Of a stretch of DNA of 33,146 nt, positions 1 through 9,234 are shown piece after piece (position 1 is the first letter of the stretch; every line of letters starts with the position of its first letter). Below the pieces are notes generated by a model. It worked only from the letters and a program-made list of their open reading frames with translations. It was not told the origin of the DNA and searched no databases. This DNA is from BS750m-G4 sp964472195 (GTDB lineage: Bacteria; Bacteroidota; Ignavibacteria; Tepidaquicellales; Tepidaquicellaceae). The stretch lies in assembly GCA_964472195.1 (NCBI GenBank), contig CAYYJH010000025.1, forward strand, positions 1 to 33,146, in the 5' to 3' direction. The translations under genes were made by a program, and so were the position numbers.

Positions 1-153
1 GTGTTTGTTTTGTTAAATGTGCTGAATCGAAGAATTGTAATTATATAGTACCGTACGGATATTCATATATTTGCACCTGCCCCACGAGAATTGAGATATA
101 CAATAAATATCGCAAATAGATTTTTAATGAGCGGTAAAGTAATCCCTTTGTCA

Positions 154-210
154 AAGTCGAAGACCCGACTTGGTGAGGGGGGAAGGCTTGCTCACCGTAG
201 GTGAGCAAGC
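154..210. repeat. Pair of intergenic palindromes
   Basis: Two hairpins stand close together. The first has arms AAGTCG (154-159) and CGACTT (166-171) around a 6-nt loop. The second is a perfect 11-bp inverted repeat, 186-196 against 200-210, with a 3-nt loop. Neither is followed by a T-run, so they do not look like intrinsic terminators. They resemble REP-like intergenic palindromes. No reading frame here looks like a protein. Confidence 0.6.
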
Positions 211-314
211 AGAGGGGTTCGATACTACCACAGTAAAATTTAATGAATTGCATTCGTTATCAAATATTCATAATATATTATGTGCTATAGTGAAATAAAT
301 TTCTTTTCAAAATA

Positions 315-320
315 TATAAT
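315..320 (+). promoter_or_regulatory. Possible -10 box of the structured RNA
   Basis: A perfect TATAAT lies 12 bases before the first base of the terminal stem of the RNA at 332-446. That puts a transcription start at about 327-332, right at the stem. No convincing -35 element is seen upstream, and the area is very AT-rich, so this is weak support only. Confidence 0.3.
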
Positions 321-331
321 TTTATTAATTT

Positions 332-446
332 GAGAGCGGCGACAACCCTGTAGCAGATAGGTACCCTTGGAATAGATCCCTGTCCTTAATCAAACTATTC
401 CAGAATTAAATAATCTTTCCGATTAAATGTCCCGCTCTCTTTTTTT
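332..446 (+). ncRNA. Structured small RNA with terminal stem, possible pseudoknot and terminator
   Basis: The two ends pair. GAGAGCGG (332-339) pairs with CCGCTCTC (432-439), and the stem continues with GACA (341-344) against TGTC (428-431), leaving C340 bulged. This gives 12 pairs, followed at once by seven T (440-446), as in an intrinsic terminator. Inside, GGAATAG (369-375) pairs with CTATTCC (395-401). In its 19-nt loop, TTAATC (386-391) is complementary to GATTAA (421-426), so a pseudoknot is possible. The layout of closing stem, large internal bubble and apical hairpin is broadly like 6S RNA, including the short 6S-Flavo type, but I cannot assign a family. The usual SRP RNA core is not seen. 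A riboswitch for the gene at 629 is less likely, because the T-run and about 180 bases separate them. It has no good ORF. Confidence 0.6.
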
Positions 447-475
447 ATACAATAATAAATAATTCTACACACGTT

Positions 476-495
476 AGTCCCGAGTTCTCGGGACT
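476..495. repeat. Perfect 20-bp palindrome
   Basis: AGTCCCGAG (476-484) is followed by TT and its exact reverse complement (487-495), giving a strong GC-rich hairpin in AT-rich sequence. No T-run follows, so it is not a classic terminator. It is probably a REP-like intergenic palindrome, or a processing site downstream of the RNA at 332-446. Confidence 0.6.
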
Positions 496-592
496 CCTGA
501 AGTTATTCACATCAAACTCCTTTAGCATTCGCATACTTTTCCCTTAAGATTTACTTTTTATAAATAGTATATCAATAAATAAAAGCATTTTG

Positions 593-600
593 TATTTTTG
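593..600 (+). promoter_or_regulatory. Possible -7 element of the DUF454 gene
   Basis: TATTTTTG matches the Bacteroidota -7 pattern TAnnTTTG and would give a leader of about 20 nt to the ATG at 629. No TTG is found 20 bases upstream, so support is partial. Confidence 0.3.
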
Positions 601-628
601 TATTCTTTAAAACGCACTATTATAGATT

Positions 629-1009
629 ATGATGCTTAAATATTTATTTATCACATTAGGTACAATATGTTTAGGATTAGGAGTAATCGGGGTGTTTGTC
701 CCGGTACTTCCAACGACTCCATTTCTTTTATTATCCGCAGCTTTTTATGTACGCAGTTCAAGGCGTATGTATTGCTGGCTTTTAAACCACAAACTTTTTG
801 GTAAATTTATTAGGGACTTCAGGGAAAGCAGATCAATTTCATTACGAAATAAATTTATATCTATCTCATCTATGATAATTATGATTGGTTTATCGGTGTT
901 TGTATTTGTTGATGAACTTTACACAAAAATAATATTAGTGGTATTAGGAATTATTGGGTTTACTATGATTCTATCATTTCCAACCACAAAGGAAAATAAA
1001 AGTACATAA
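629..1009 (+). CDS. DUF454 (YbaN-like) small inner-membrane protein
   Basis: This 126-residue protein looks like the DUF454/YbaN family. The N-terminal membrane segment carries the family's Gly/Pro-rich pattern GVIGVFVPVLPTTPFLLLSA (about residues 18-37), followed by a basic stretch with RSSRR and the LLNHKLFGKFIRDF block. Two more hydrophobic segments lie at about residues 78-94 and 100-116. The biochemical role of the family is not established. ATG codons stand at 629 and 632; the second would remove only one residue. The gene appears to stand alone, with a possible -7 element at 593-600. Family assignment comes from recognised motifs, not a search. Confidence 0.85.
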   Translation: MMLKYLFITLGTICLGLGVIGVFVPVLPTTPFLLLSAAFYVRSSRRMYCWLLNHKLFGKFIRDFRESRSISLRNKFISISSMIIMIGLSVFVFVDELYTKIILVVLGIIGFTMILSFPTTKENKST

Positions 1010-1082
1010 TTAATTATTTCCCATCCATCAAAAACTATCCATTGCTATTCATTCTAACGTTTAATTTCCTCATCAATTTCAT

Positions 1083-1090
1083 TATATTTG
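1083..1090 (+). promoter_or_regulatory. Possible -7 element of the GH2-like gene
   Basis: TATATTTG is an exact match to TAnnTTTG, with TTT (1060-1062) 20 bases upstream instead of the expected TTG. The start codon follows 27 bases later. It is consistent with the tRNA promoters in this window. Confidence 0.4.
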
Positions 1091-1117
1091 TGAAATTTTG
1101 ATAAAATTATATAAAAT

Positions 1118-3715
1118 TTGATTCTTATATTTAAGAAGAATATCTACTCGAAGATAATATTATCGTATTTATTAATACTCTTTTTCACACCCGCACTACT
1201 ATCTCAAATAAAAGTATATGAAAGACAAACTACAGACGAGTTACTCAATGCAGGTCTTTCGTATAAAAGTGAAACGAGAAATATTATCAACCTGAATGGC
1301 AAGTGGATGCTTTCTTTCGATGAAGGAAAATATTTTTCTGAATACATTATACCAATTGCATACGACTTTAATGGATGGGTTATTTTCAAAAAAAGTGTAT
1401 CAATCCCGAATGATATGCTCTTGAATTATAATTTCGTTTTAGTTGCAGAAGGGATAAACTATGAATCAAAAATCAAAATTAATAACATCTTTATCACAGA
1501 ACATGAAGGCGGCTTTTCATCATTCAAAATACCAATTGACGAAAACATTTTACGAGAAAATAATGAGATAATAATCGACGTTTCAAGCGAGCTTAACCAC
1601 AGGAATACCATTCCCCTATCAAACCAGATTAACTTCTCAAAAAATTATGGGGGAATCAATAAAGACATTTATATTTTAGCCGTTCCGAAAATATATGTTT
1701 TCAAAAATAAATTAGATTACACTATTGATAGTAAATTTTCTGTTAGCATTACGAATAACTGTACAATAAACTCCGGCAATATTGATAATCTGGTTAACAA
1801 TGAAAATAAAGATTTCTTACTCAAAACTATATTAGTCAATAAATCCACGGGTGAGACAGTCTTCGAAAGTAATGCAGTCAAATTTACTATTGATGACTTC
1901 AACACGAAGCAGATTGCAAATAAATTTGTTTTAAAAAATCCACTGTACTGGTCGCCGGAGAATCCTCAGCTATATATCGTCAAAACTCTTGTTTTCCAAA
2001 CTGAAAACATAATTGATGAAAATATTAGTGAGTTCGGATTATGCGATGTAAAATTTGATAAAGACCATATAACCGTTAATGGTTTCCCAACGATGTTGAA
2101 GGGTATAGATTATTATGAACACACACCGCATTATGCATCAGCATTAAATTACAAGGATACTGAAAGAGACTTTTTAAACATAAAGGGACTTGGATTCAAT
2201 TGTGTGCGGGTTCCTGGAAGGTCCGCTCATCCTTATATAATAAATATCTGTAATAGAATCGGATTGTTTTTATTACAGGAGATTCCTTTCAATGAAGTAC
2301 CGGAAAGAATTTTAAAAGATAATGAATATACACAAAGAGCTTATGATTATATGGAAAGTGTTATTAACCGAGACAAGAACTCTGTTTCAATTATCGCCTG
2401 GGGAATCGGAAACAACTTTGATGTAACAAGCGATGCAAGTATTAACTACGTAAAGAGTGCTAAGCAAATTGTAAATGAAATTGACAAAAGACCTATTTAT
2501 TACACCACAAGAAATATTAATCACGATATTTGTTCAGAATACATTGACCTGAAGGGTATCAATTTCTATACAAACAGTTCTGAAAAAGTTAAGACTGCAA
2601 TAAATGAATTAAAAAACAGTATAAGATTAAACAAGAGTGGTAAACCATTGCTGTTTGTTTCTTCTTATGGAATAAACATAACAAATGAAATTAGTTATGG
2701 TTTTAGTAATATTCATTCAATAGAAGCCCAAACAAAATTTTTAGTTGATAATTACAAAATCTTAAGCAAATCATTTTTTGGTAATTTCATTTCTTCATAT
2801 TCCGATTGGATTACTGAGCGTCCCTTAAATTATCCTCAAAACGCAAACCGTTTCTTAAAAACAGATGGTATATACGATTTATATAGAGTTCCGAAACAGT
2901 CAGCAGGATTTTTGAATAGAGTTCTCAATGACCAGGAAATTTCAAAAATATTGGAAGGCACACCGAGCGATAATGAATCCTATATTTTTGTAGTAAGCGG
3001 AATTATTGTATTAGTGATATTTATTATCATATCGAGTAATGTGAAAAAATTTAAAGACAATTTATGGAAATGTATAATCAGACCAAATTATTTCATCCAG
3101 TATGCAAATGAACAAATGCTGATATCGGTTTATCAAAATATTATTTTGGGCATCTTTATATCATTTGGATTAGCACTTTATTTATCTGCATTGTTTTATT
3201 TTTACCGCGACAATAATTTCTTCGACATGTTAGCAGCCAATTCATTTCATTCGGATTACATAAAAATAATTGTATCAGACTATATTAATAAACCGTATAA
3301 ATCTATTATTCTATTATCAATTATATTTTTTATTATACAATTTTTAACTGCGTTCGTAATATATTTTATTTCCCTCTTCAGAAGAGGAGCATCATATTTT
3401 AAGAACATATATACAATTTCTGTTTGGACATCATTGCCTTTGCTTGTTTGTTTAATAATGGGAACAGTGATTTTCAAACTTGCTTCACTGAATACAGATT
3501 ATATCACTTTTTCTTTTATTATATTTGCGTTAGCTTATTTTATGCACATATTAAGATTATTATCGGGGACAAGAATATTATTTGAGCTAACAAGAGTCAA
3601 AGCGTACGCTTATGGAACATTGATTATTGTACTTATATACGGAAGTATTTTTTCATATTTTTATTTTTTCAGATCAACGATTAGCATATTAGATTTAATC
3701 TTAAGTTATTACTGA
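1118..3715 (+). CDS. GH2-fold pseudo-glycosidase with C-terminal membrane domain
   Basis: This 865-residue protein opens with a signal sequence (FFTPALLSQ at about 20-30). It continues with a jelly-roll sugar-binding-like domain (about 50-190), an Ig-like domain (about 190-305) and a TIM-barrel region (about 310-600) typical of glycoside hydrolase family 2, including YYEHTPHYASAL and GFNCVRVPGRSAHP. The usual acid/base motif GNE reads WGIGNN, with Asn433 in place of Glu. The usual nucleophile motif SEYG reads SSYG, with Ser516 in place of Glu. Both catalytic glutamates appear lost, so a binding or structural role is more likely than hydrolysis. From about residue 622 the protein has around six hydrophobic segments, resembling a Yip1-like membrane domain and anchoring the GH2 part outside the cytoplasm. 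The start is TTG; no ATG precedes the signal sequence in frame. Confidence 0.8.
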   Translation: MILIFKKNIYSKIILSYLLILFFTPALLSQIKVYERQTTDELLNAGLSYKSETRNIINLNGKWMLSFDEGKYFSEYIIPIAYDFNGWVIFKKSVSIPNDMLLNYNFVLVAEGINYESKIKINNIFITEHEGGFSSFKIPIDENILRENNEIIIDVSSELNHRNTIPLSNQINFSKNYGGINKDIYILAVPKIYVFKNKLDYTIDSKFSVSITNNCTINSGNIDNLVNNENKDFLLKTILVNKSTGETVFESNAVKFTIDDFNTKQIANKFVLKNPLYWSPENPQLYIVKTLVFQTENIIDENISEFGLCDVKFDKDHITVNGFPTMLKGIDYYEHTPHYASALNYKDTERDFLNIKGLGFNCVRVPGRSAHPYIINICNRIGLFLLQEIPFNEVPERILKDNEYTQRAYDYMESVINRDKNSVSIIAWGIGNNFDVTSDASINYVKSAKQIVNEIDKRPIYYTTRNINHDICSEYIDLKGINFYTNSSEKVKTAINELKNSIRLNKSGKPLLFVSSYGINITNEISYGFSNIHSIEAQTKFLVDNYKILSKSFFGNFISSYSDWITERPLNYPQNANRFLKTDGIYDLYRVPKQSAGFLNRVLNDQEISKILEGTPSDNESYIFVVSGIIVLVIFIIISSNVKKFKDNLWKCIIRPNYFIQYANEQMLISVYQNIILGIFISFGLALYLSALFYFYRDNNFFDMLAANSFHSDYIKIIVSDYINKPYKSIILLSIIFFIIQFLTAFVIYFISLFRRGASYFKNIYTISVWTSLPLLVCLIMGTVIFKLASLNTDYITFSFIIFALAYFMHILRLLSGTRILFELTRVKAYAYGTLIIVLIYGSIFSYFYFFRSTISILDLILSYY

Positions 3716-3750
3716 TTGTGTAAAAAATCATATAAACAGTTACACATTAA

Positions 3751-6700
3751 ATGTATTTATCAAAAATAGAAATATTCGGTTTTAAATCTTTCGCAGAAAA
3801 AACGAAAATTGAATTCGGTGATAAGATTTCAGCCATCGTAGGTCCTAATGGTACGGGTAAATCAAATATTGTTGATGCAATCAGATGGGTGCTTGGTGAG
3901 CAGGGTGACAAAGTTTTGAGAAGTGAAAAACGCGAAGATGTTGTATTCAGTGGGACAAAAAACAGAAAACCTTTAGGTGTAGCAGAAGTTTCTTTGACAA
4001 TAGAGAATAATAAGAACTTACTACCAACCGAATACAGTGAAGTAGAAATTGCGAGAAGATTTTATAGAAGTGGGGACACAGAATATTTCTTGAATGGTAC
4101 AAAAGTAAGATTGAAAGACATCAGGAATTTATTTATCGATACAGGTGTAGGACCCGATGCTTATTCGGTAATAGAATTGAAAATGGTTGAGACCATTCTA
4201 TCACACGTAAAAAATGAAAGAAGAAAACTTTTCGAAGAAGCCGCTGGTGTCGTTTCGTATAAACATAACAGGGACCTCACGTATAAGAGACTTGATTCCG
4301 TAAAAGAGTCTCTCGTTCGTGTAAACGATATTATTAGAGAAAAACAAAGAAACGTCAATGCTTTAGAAAGACAGGCTAAAAAGAATCAAGAAGCTAAAAA
4401 AATCTCTGAGGAATTAAAAAAACTTGAGCTTGTAGTAAGTAATATTGATTTTAAGAATCTACATGATGAAATAAAAAATATTAAAGACCACGAACACGAG
4501 AATATTTCACTAAAGGAAAAGCTTCAAAATGACATAAAAGAATTTGATGAGAAGTCCGATATATTACGAGATGAGATTCAAAAGTATGAACACATTATTA
4601 ATGAGATAAACGAAAGATTAACCGAAAAGAAAGATAAAATAAATGAATACGAACGTGATAATTTAGTTTCAAATGAAAAGATAAAGAGTACCGAACATAA
4701 TATTTCAAGATTAGAAAATGAAAATGAAGATTTCGATGTAAGTATAAAGATAAATAAGGAAAAAGAATCTGAACTTAATGAGAGGGTAAAAGTATTAACG
4801 GATACATTATCTGTTTCACAAGAATCATTGACTGATAAGAAGAAAAATGTCGATGAAACCATCAAAACAATAAACGAAAAGAAAAATGAAATAATCGAAC
4901 TCGGTAATAAACTTAAGAACACGAATAAAATTTTAAACGAAAGTAAAAGTAAATACCAGGAAAATAAAATAAACTTAGAGAACAATCTAACTCAACTGGA
5001 AAAGATCACTGAAAATACCAGCCAGAATCTGAATACATTAAACATAAATGAAGGCGAAAAAGATAATCTGGAAAAAGAACTTCACGATATTAAAGACAAA
5101 CTGAAAAGTGCAGAGAGTGAACTAAATTATTATAAAAATCTATACAACGATTTATTTGAAAAGATTACAGAGTCCGGAAAAGATATAACTCAAAGAACAA
5201 TCGAGCTGCAAGAAAAGAAAAACAAAGTCTCTCACCTGAATAACTTGCTAAAAACATTTGAAGACTACGCTGAAGGAGTAAAGTATCTTGTAAAGGAAAA
5301 TCAACAAAGCAGTGTACAAACAGTTATAGACACGATTGAGGTCGATGATAAATATAAGGTCGCAATCGAAACTGCCTTAGGTGAGGTATCAAACTATCTG
5401 ATATTAAATAATTCCAGAGAACTCGACAATTTAATCAACTTACTTTCGAAAAACGAGAAAGGCAAAGTGACTTTTATTCTGAACGAGAAATTATCTTACG
5501 GTAATTTATTTATCAATGAATTTTTAGATCACGAACCGGATTTCATCAGAGAAAAAGGTGTTTATGGATTTGCTGATAAATTCGTTAAATGTAATAATAA
5601 AGAATACTTCTTATTGATAAAATATCTTCTTGATGAATATATAATCGTAGATGATTTAAACACTGCTTACAGGTTGTCTAAGGATAATTTCTTTAAGTTT
5701 ATAACCCTTGATGGAGACATTGTTACAGAAAGTTTTATAAGAGCGGGCAGTAAAGTAAAAGAAGAAAGTATCAAATTAGGAAGACAAAAACAGATCGATA
5801 GACTTATAATTGACAATAAAAAATTAGAAACAGAATTAAATGAAAAAAGGAATGAAGCAGCAGAGTTAAAAAGAAAATTCGATGAAATTGATGTTGATTA
5901 TTATAAAAGTGCTTTTGATCAAATTGAAAGAGAATACAATCGAGTATCGAACGAAATTTCAAAGGTCGATTTTAAACTCGAAGAGACTAATAAAACAATT
6001 GAAACCAACGACGATTCCTATAATACTATACAAAGTGAAAACAAAATACTAAATGATACTATTAACAGATTAATCGATGAAGTGAACAAATATGAACATG
6101 AACAATCAAACCTTGATGGGGAATTAGGATTTTTAACCGATGAATTCAATGAGATAGAACAAAAGTATTCTGAGTATCTTAGCGAGTATAATAGCTTCAA
6201 CCTGGAAATGACAAAACTAAAGAGCGAATTCAAAAATGAAGAACAGAACTTAGATAGAATAAAAAAATCCATTGACTATCAGAGCAGCCAGATCGAAAAA
6301 AACACAAACGAAATTGAAAGAGAAAATAATTCATTCGAAGAATTAAAGATTGAAGTCAAAGATAACACTGATAAACTTATATTACTAAAAGAAGAAGAAG
6401 GAAAAATACTCGAAGAATATAACTCACAAAAAGGTATCTTCGATGAAAAGAAAAAAATACAAAACGAAATTGATTTAGACCAGAGAGATAGACGAACTCG
6501 CTTCGATGAAGTATCACAGAGATTAATTGATTCACAAGTAAAAATTAAAGAAAACGAAATAAGGTCAGAACAGCTCAAAGATTACATATTTAAAAAATAC
6601 GAAATAGAAATCCCCTTAAAAGATCAACAAGATAGTGAGTTCAGAGTGGAGATAGAAAAGGAATTTATAACAGAGGAAAGCAAAGAGTTCGATTTAGTAA

Positions 6701-7380
6701 GGGCTAAAAAAAGAATCGAAGGATTAAGCGAAAGGCTTAAAAAACTTGGCGGAGGTTATCAACAGGTAATCTGGGAAGATTTCGAGTATGAGAAAGAAGA
6801 GCTAAATAAAATGATAGTTCAAAGAAAAGACCTGCATGAATCCGAGAAGGATATAAGAAAAACCATAGATAGGATAAATACAGAAGCAAGGGAAAGGTTT
6901 TTAAAAACTTTTAATGAGATAAAACAAAACTTCAGCATGATATTTAAGCAGCTCTTCCAGGAAGGTGATGAAGCAAATTTAAGATTGGTTTATGATGTTG
7001 ATGAGGAAGGTAAATTGATAGAAGACCCTCTTGAATCAAAGATTGAGATAACAGCAAAACCACGCGGAAAGAGACCTACATCTATTGAGCTTCTTTCCGG
7101 TGGTGAAAAGACTTTAACTGCTATCGCTCTACTGTTTGCAATATACCTCGTAAAACCTTCACCATTTTGTATACTCGATGAAGTAGATGCACCTCTCGAC
7201 GTAGCAAACCTTGCAAGATTCAATAAAATGATAAGAAGATTCTCGGAAAACACTCAATTCATCCTTATCACACACAATGAACGAACTATGGAAACCGTTG
7301 ATAAATTATACGGTGTAACAATGCAGGAAACTGGTGTAACAACAATTGTAGAAACGACATTTAAAGATAAAGCATCGTAA
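3751..7380 (+). CDS. smc: Chromosome segregation ATPase SMC
   Basis: This is a full-length bacterial SMC of 1209 residues. It forms the condensin-like ring that organises and separates chromosomes, normally with ScpA and ScpB, which are not in this window. The N-terminal ATPase lobe has Walker A GPNGTGKS (31-38). Long charged coiled coils flank a hinge at about 505-680 (around AEGVKYL). The C-terminal lobe has the ABC signature LSGGEK (1115-1120) and Walker B ILDE (1141-1144), with Glu1144 as the catalytic base. All ATPase motifs are intact. It starts 35 bases after the GH2-like gene and heads a tightly packed plus-strand run reaching ribE. Confidence 0.97.
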   Translation: MYLSKIEIFGFKSFAEKTKIEFGDKISAIVGPNGTGKSNIVDAIRWVLGEQGDKVLRSEKREDVVFSGTKNRKPLGVAEVSLTIENNKNLLPTEYSEVEIARRFYRSGDTEYFLNGTKVRLKDIRNLFIDTGVGPDAYSVIELKMVETILSHVKNERRKLFEEAAGVVSYKHNRDLTYKRLDSVKESLVRVNDIIREKQRNVNALERQAKKNQEAKKISEELKKLELVVSNIDFKNLHDEIKNIKDHEHENISLKEKLQNDIKEFDEKSDILRDEIQKYEHIINEINERLTEKKDKINEYERDNLVSNEKIKSTEHNISRLENENEDFDVSIKINKEKESELNERVKVLTDTLSVSQESLTDKKKNVDETIKTINEKKNEIIELGNKLKNTNKILNESKSKYQENKINLENNLTQLEKITENTSQNLNTLNINEGEKDNLEKELHDIKDKLKSAESELNYYKNLYNDLFEKITESGKDITQRTIELQEKKNKVSHLNNLLKTFEDYAEGVKYLVKENQQSSVQTVIDTIEVDDKYKVAIETALGEVSNYLILNNSRELDNLINLLSKNEKGKVTFILNEKLSYGNLFINEFLDHEPDFIREKGVYGFADKFVKCNNKEYFLLIKYLLDEYIIVDDLNTAYRLSKDNFFKFITLDGDIVTESFIRAGSKVKEESIKLGRQKQIDRLIIDNKKLETELNEKRNEAAELKRKFDEIDVDYYKSAFDQIEREYNRVSNEISKVDFKLEETNKTIETNDDSYNTIQSENKILNDTINRLIDEVNKYEHEQSNLDGELGFLTDEFNEIEQKYSEYLSEYNSFNLEMTKLKSEFKNEEQNLDRIKKSIDYQSSQIEKNTNEIERENNSFEELKIEVKDNTDKLILLKEEEGKILEEYNSQKGIFDEKKKIQNEIDLDQRDRRTRFDEVSQRLIDSQVKIKENEIRSEQLKDYIFKKYEIEIPLKDQQDSEFRVEIEKEFITEESKEFDLVRAKKRIEGLSERLKKLGGGYQQVIWEDFEYEKEELNKMIVQRKDLHESEKDIRKTIDRINTEARERFLKTFNEIKQNFSMIFKQLFQEGDEANLRLVYDVDEEGKLIEDPLESKIEITAKPRGKRPTSIELLSGGEKTLTAIALLFAIYLVKPSPFCILDEVDAPLDVANLARFNKMIRRFSENTQFILITHNERTMETVDKLYGVTMQETGVTTIVETTFKDKAS

Positions 7381-7406
7381 AATCGTATTAATTAAATTTT
7401 ATACTA

Positions 7407-8468
7407 ATGACATCAAAAGAAAAAGAATTTTTAGAGAAACTGACTAATGAAGCTGGACCTTCAGGATATGAAGACAGTGTCCAGGAAATCTGGAAAAAAG
7501 AAATATCCAAATTCTGTACAAACATAAAAAAAGATATTCACAGTAATATAATAGCTACACTGAATCCACAAAAGGATTTCTCAATTATGATTGTCGGGCA
7601 TGCCGATGAAGTAGGGTTAATTGTCAATTATATTGATGATAAAGGTTATTTGTATTTTACATCGATAGGTGGAGTTGATCAAAGCATACTGGGTTCACAA
7701 AGAGCAAGAATACTGACTGAGAAAGGAATTATAGAAGGTGTCTTCGGACAAAAATCTTTGCACTTAGAAGAAGAAAAAACCAGGAAAATTCCGAAAAGAC
7801 ATGAAGTATATATTGATATTGGTGCTAAAGACAAAAAGGAAGCATCCAAGCATGTTATGGTAGGAGACCCGATAATTTATGGTGAGGATTTTAAATTCCT
7901 TTTGGGTGATTATGTATCATCAAGATGTTTTGATAACAGGATAGGAGTTTTTATTGTTGCAGAAGCATTACGAAGATTAAGTACAAAGAAAATCAGTTCG
8001 AAAATTTATGGAGTTTCTTCAGTCCAGGAAGAGACGGGTGTCTGGGGAGCCCGTAATGCTGCTTACTCTCTCAAACCAACCATTGCAATTGCTATAGATG
8101 TCATGGCATCGACAGATGTTCCAAACGTACAAAAAGAAGCTTATGGTGATTTTAAACTTGGGAATGGTCCGGTAATTAGAAGAGGTGTAATTGCTAATAA
8201 GAAAGTTACATCAAAAATGATAGACGTCGCTAAGAAAAAGAAATATAAATACCAGATCGATATAGAAAATGGATTTTTTGGAACTGATGCTGACCCTATA
8301 TCTAAAGTCAGGGGTGGTATCGCCGTTGGAGGATTGGAAATCCCAACCAGGTATCTCCATTCATCGAGAGAAGTATTAAATCTTAAGGATGTTGACACAG
8401 CTATCGAATTACTTACAGATATCATTTTAGAATTCGACAGGGATAAAAAATTTCTTGATATCAAATAA
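7407..8468 (+). CDS. M42 family metallo-aminopeptidase (FrvX/glutamyl aminopeptidase type)
   Basis: This 353-residue peptidase of family M42 is a cytoplasmic, dinuclear-metal aminopeptidase that usually forms large tetrahedral assemblies and trims peptides. The metal and catalytic residues are all visible: His65 and Asp67 in GHADEVG, Asp176 in RCFDNR, Glu208/Glu209 in QEETG, Asp231 in AIDVMAS and His318 in YLHSSRE. Length is normal for the family. Older names for relatives (cellulase, endoglucanase M) are considered misannotations. It follows smc by 26 bases, and its stop codon touches the GTG start of the next gene, so the two are probably translated together. Confidence 0.93.
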   Translation: MTSKEKEFLEKLTNEAGPSGYEDSVQEIWKKEISKFCTNIKKDIHSNIIATLNPQKDFSIMIVGHADEVGLIVNYIDDKGYLYFTSIGGVDQSILGSQRARILTEKGIIEGVFGQKSLHLEEEKTRKIPKRHEVYIDIGAKDKKEASKHVMVGDPIIYGEDFKFLLGDYVSSRCFDNRIGVFIVAEALRRLSTKKISSKIYGVSSVQEETGVWGARNAAYSLKPTIAIAIDVMASTDVPNVQKEAYGDFKLGNGPVIRRGVIANKKVTSKMIDVAKKKKYKYQIDIENGFFGTDADPISKVRGGIAVGGLEIPTRYLHSSREVLNLKDVDTAIELLTDIILEFDRDKKFLDIK

Positions 8469-9221
8469 GTGAAAAGATATAAGTTAAAAATTTTTTGTGA
8501 TTTCGACGGTACAGTTACAAAAAATGATGTCTGGGTTGCTTCATTAGGAAAATTCATAAAAAATAAAAAGAAGTTAGACTGTATTTGTGAAGAATTTTCA
8601 TCACTTCTAATAACTGCCAGGGAATGCATCAGAAAAGAGCTTGCACTCGTCGAAGATTTTAATTTAGAAAAATTTAATAGTTACCTGGATAAAGAAGAAC
8701 TCGATGACTATTTCAAAGAGTTTTTAGAGTATTGCCGGGAAAATGATTTTGAAGTTGTATTAGTCAGCGAAGGTTTGGATTATTATATCGATTATATTTT
8801 AAAACGTAATAATCTAAACATGAAATTCTTTAGTAATAAGCTCGTTCTGAATTCATCCAAAAAAGAGAGTAGAGTCGATACGTTTGAGGTTGGTTGTGCG
8901 TTTCCACACTCTGATGAAACTTGCAACTGGTGCGGAATGAGCAAGAGAAATGTACTTATTAGCAATACAAATGACTTCAATGACGAAATATCAATTTACA
9001 TAGGAGATGGTGTTTCAGACTTTTGCGTAAGTCATTACGCTGACATCGTGTTTGCTAAAAAAGCTTTAGCTTCTCACTGCTGGAAAAGCAACATAACTTA
9101 TTTCGAATACAAAACTTTTAAAGATGTGATCAATAAGCTCAAAAAACTTACTGAGCAAAATAAAATAAAACAAAGACAAACTGCTAAATATAACCGAAGA
9201 GACGTGCTGCTCGGTGGTTAG
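8469..9221 (+). CDS. HAD-superfamily phosphatase, MtnX-like
   Basis: This 250-residue protein has the HAD phosphatase motifs: DFDGT with nucleophile Asp11 and acid/base Asp13, a motif II serine in LVSEG, and motif III GDGVSD with metal ligands Asp180 and Asp184. The overall pattern, with an insert containing the CNWCG pair, resembles the MtnX group (2-hydroxy-3-keto-5-methylthiopentenyl-1-phosphate phosphatase of methionine salvage). No other methionine-salvage gene is present, so the substrate is uncertain and phosphoserine-phosphatase-like activity remains possible. It starts at GTG immediately after the stop of the M42 gene. Confidence 0.8.
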   Translation: MKRYKLKIFCDFDGTVTKNDVWVASLGKFIKNKKKLDCICEEFSSLLITARECIRKELALVEDFNLEKFNSYLDKEELDDYFKEFLEYCRENDFEVVLVSEGLDYYIDYILKRNNLNMKFFSNKLVLNSSKKESRVDTFEVGCAFPHSDETCNWCGMSKRNVLISNTNDFNDEISIYIGDGVSDFCVSHYADIVFAKKALASHCWKSNITYFEYKTFKDVINKLKKLTEQNKIKQRQTAKYNRRDVLLGG

Positions 9222-9234
9222 TTAATAATATCAA

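Noticed and set aside
41..253. 70-codon minus-strand ORF near the left end
   Set aside because: It is read through the palindromes at 154-210, has no recognisable domain and no promoter or neighbour support.
332..446. Signal recognition particle RNA or SAM riboswitch
   Set aside because: The GGAAG-type SRP core and the SAM-I core motifs are not found, and the terminator is followed by a long stretch before the next gene.
4578..4985. Long minus-strand ORF of 135 codons inside smc
   Set aside because: It is a Ser/Phe/Leu-rich mirror of the Glu/Lys-rich coiled coil on the other strand, with no independent signals.
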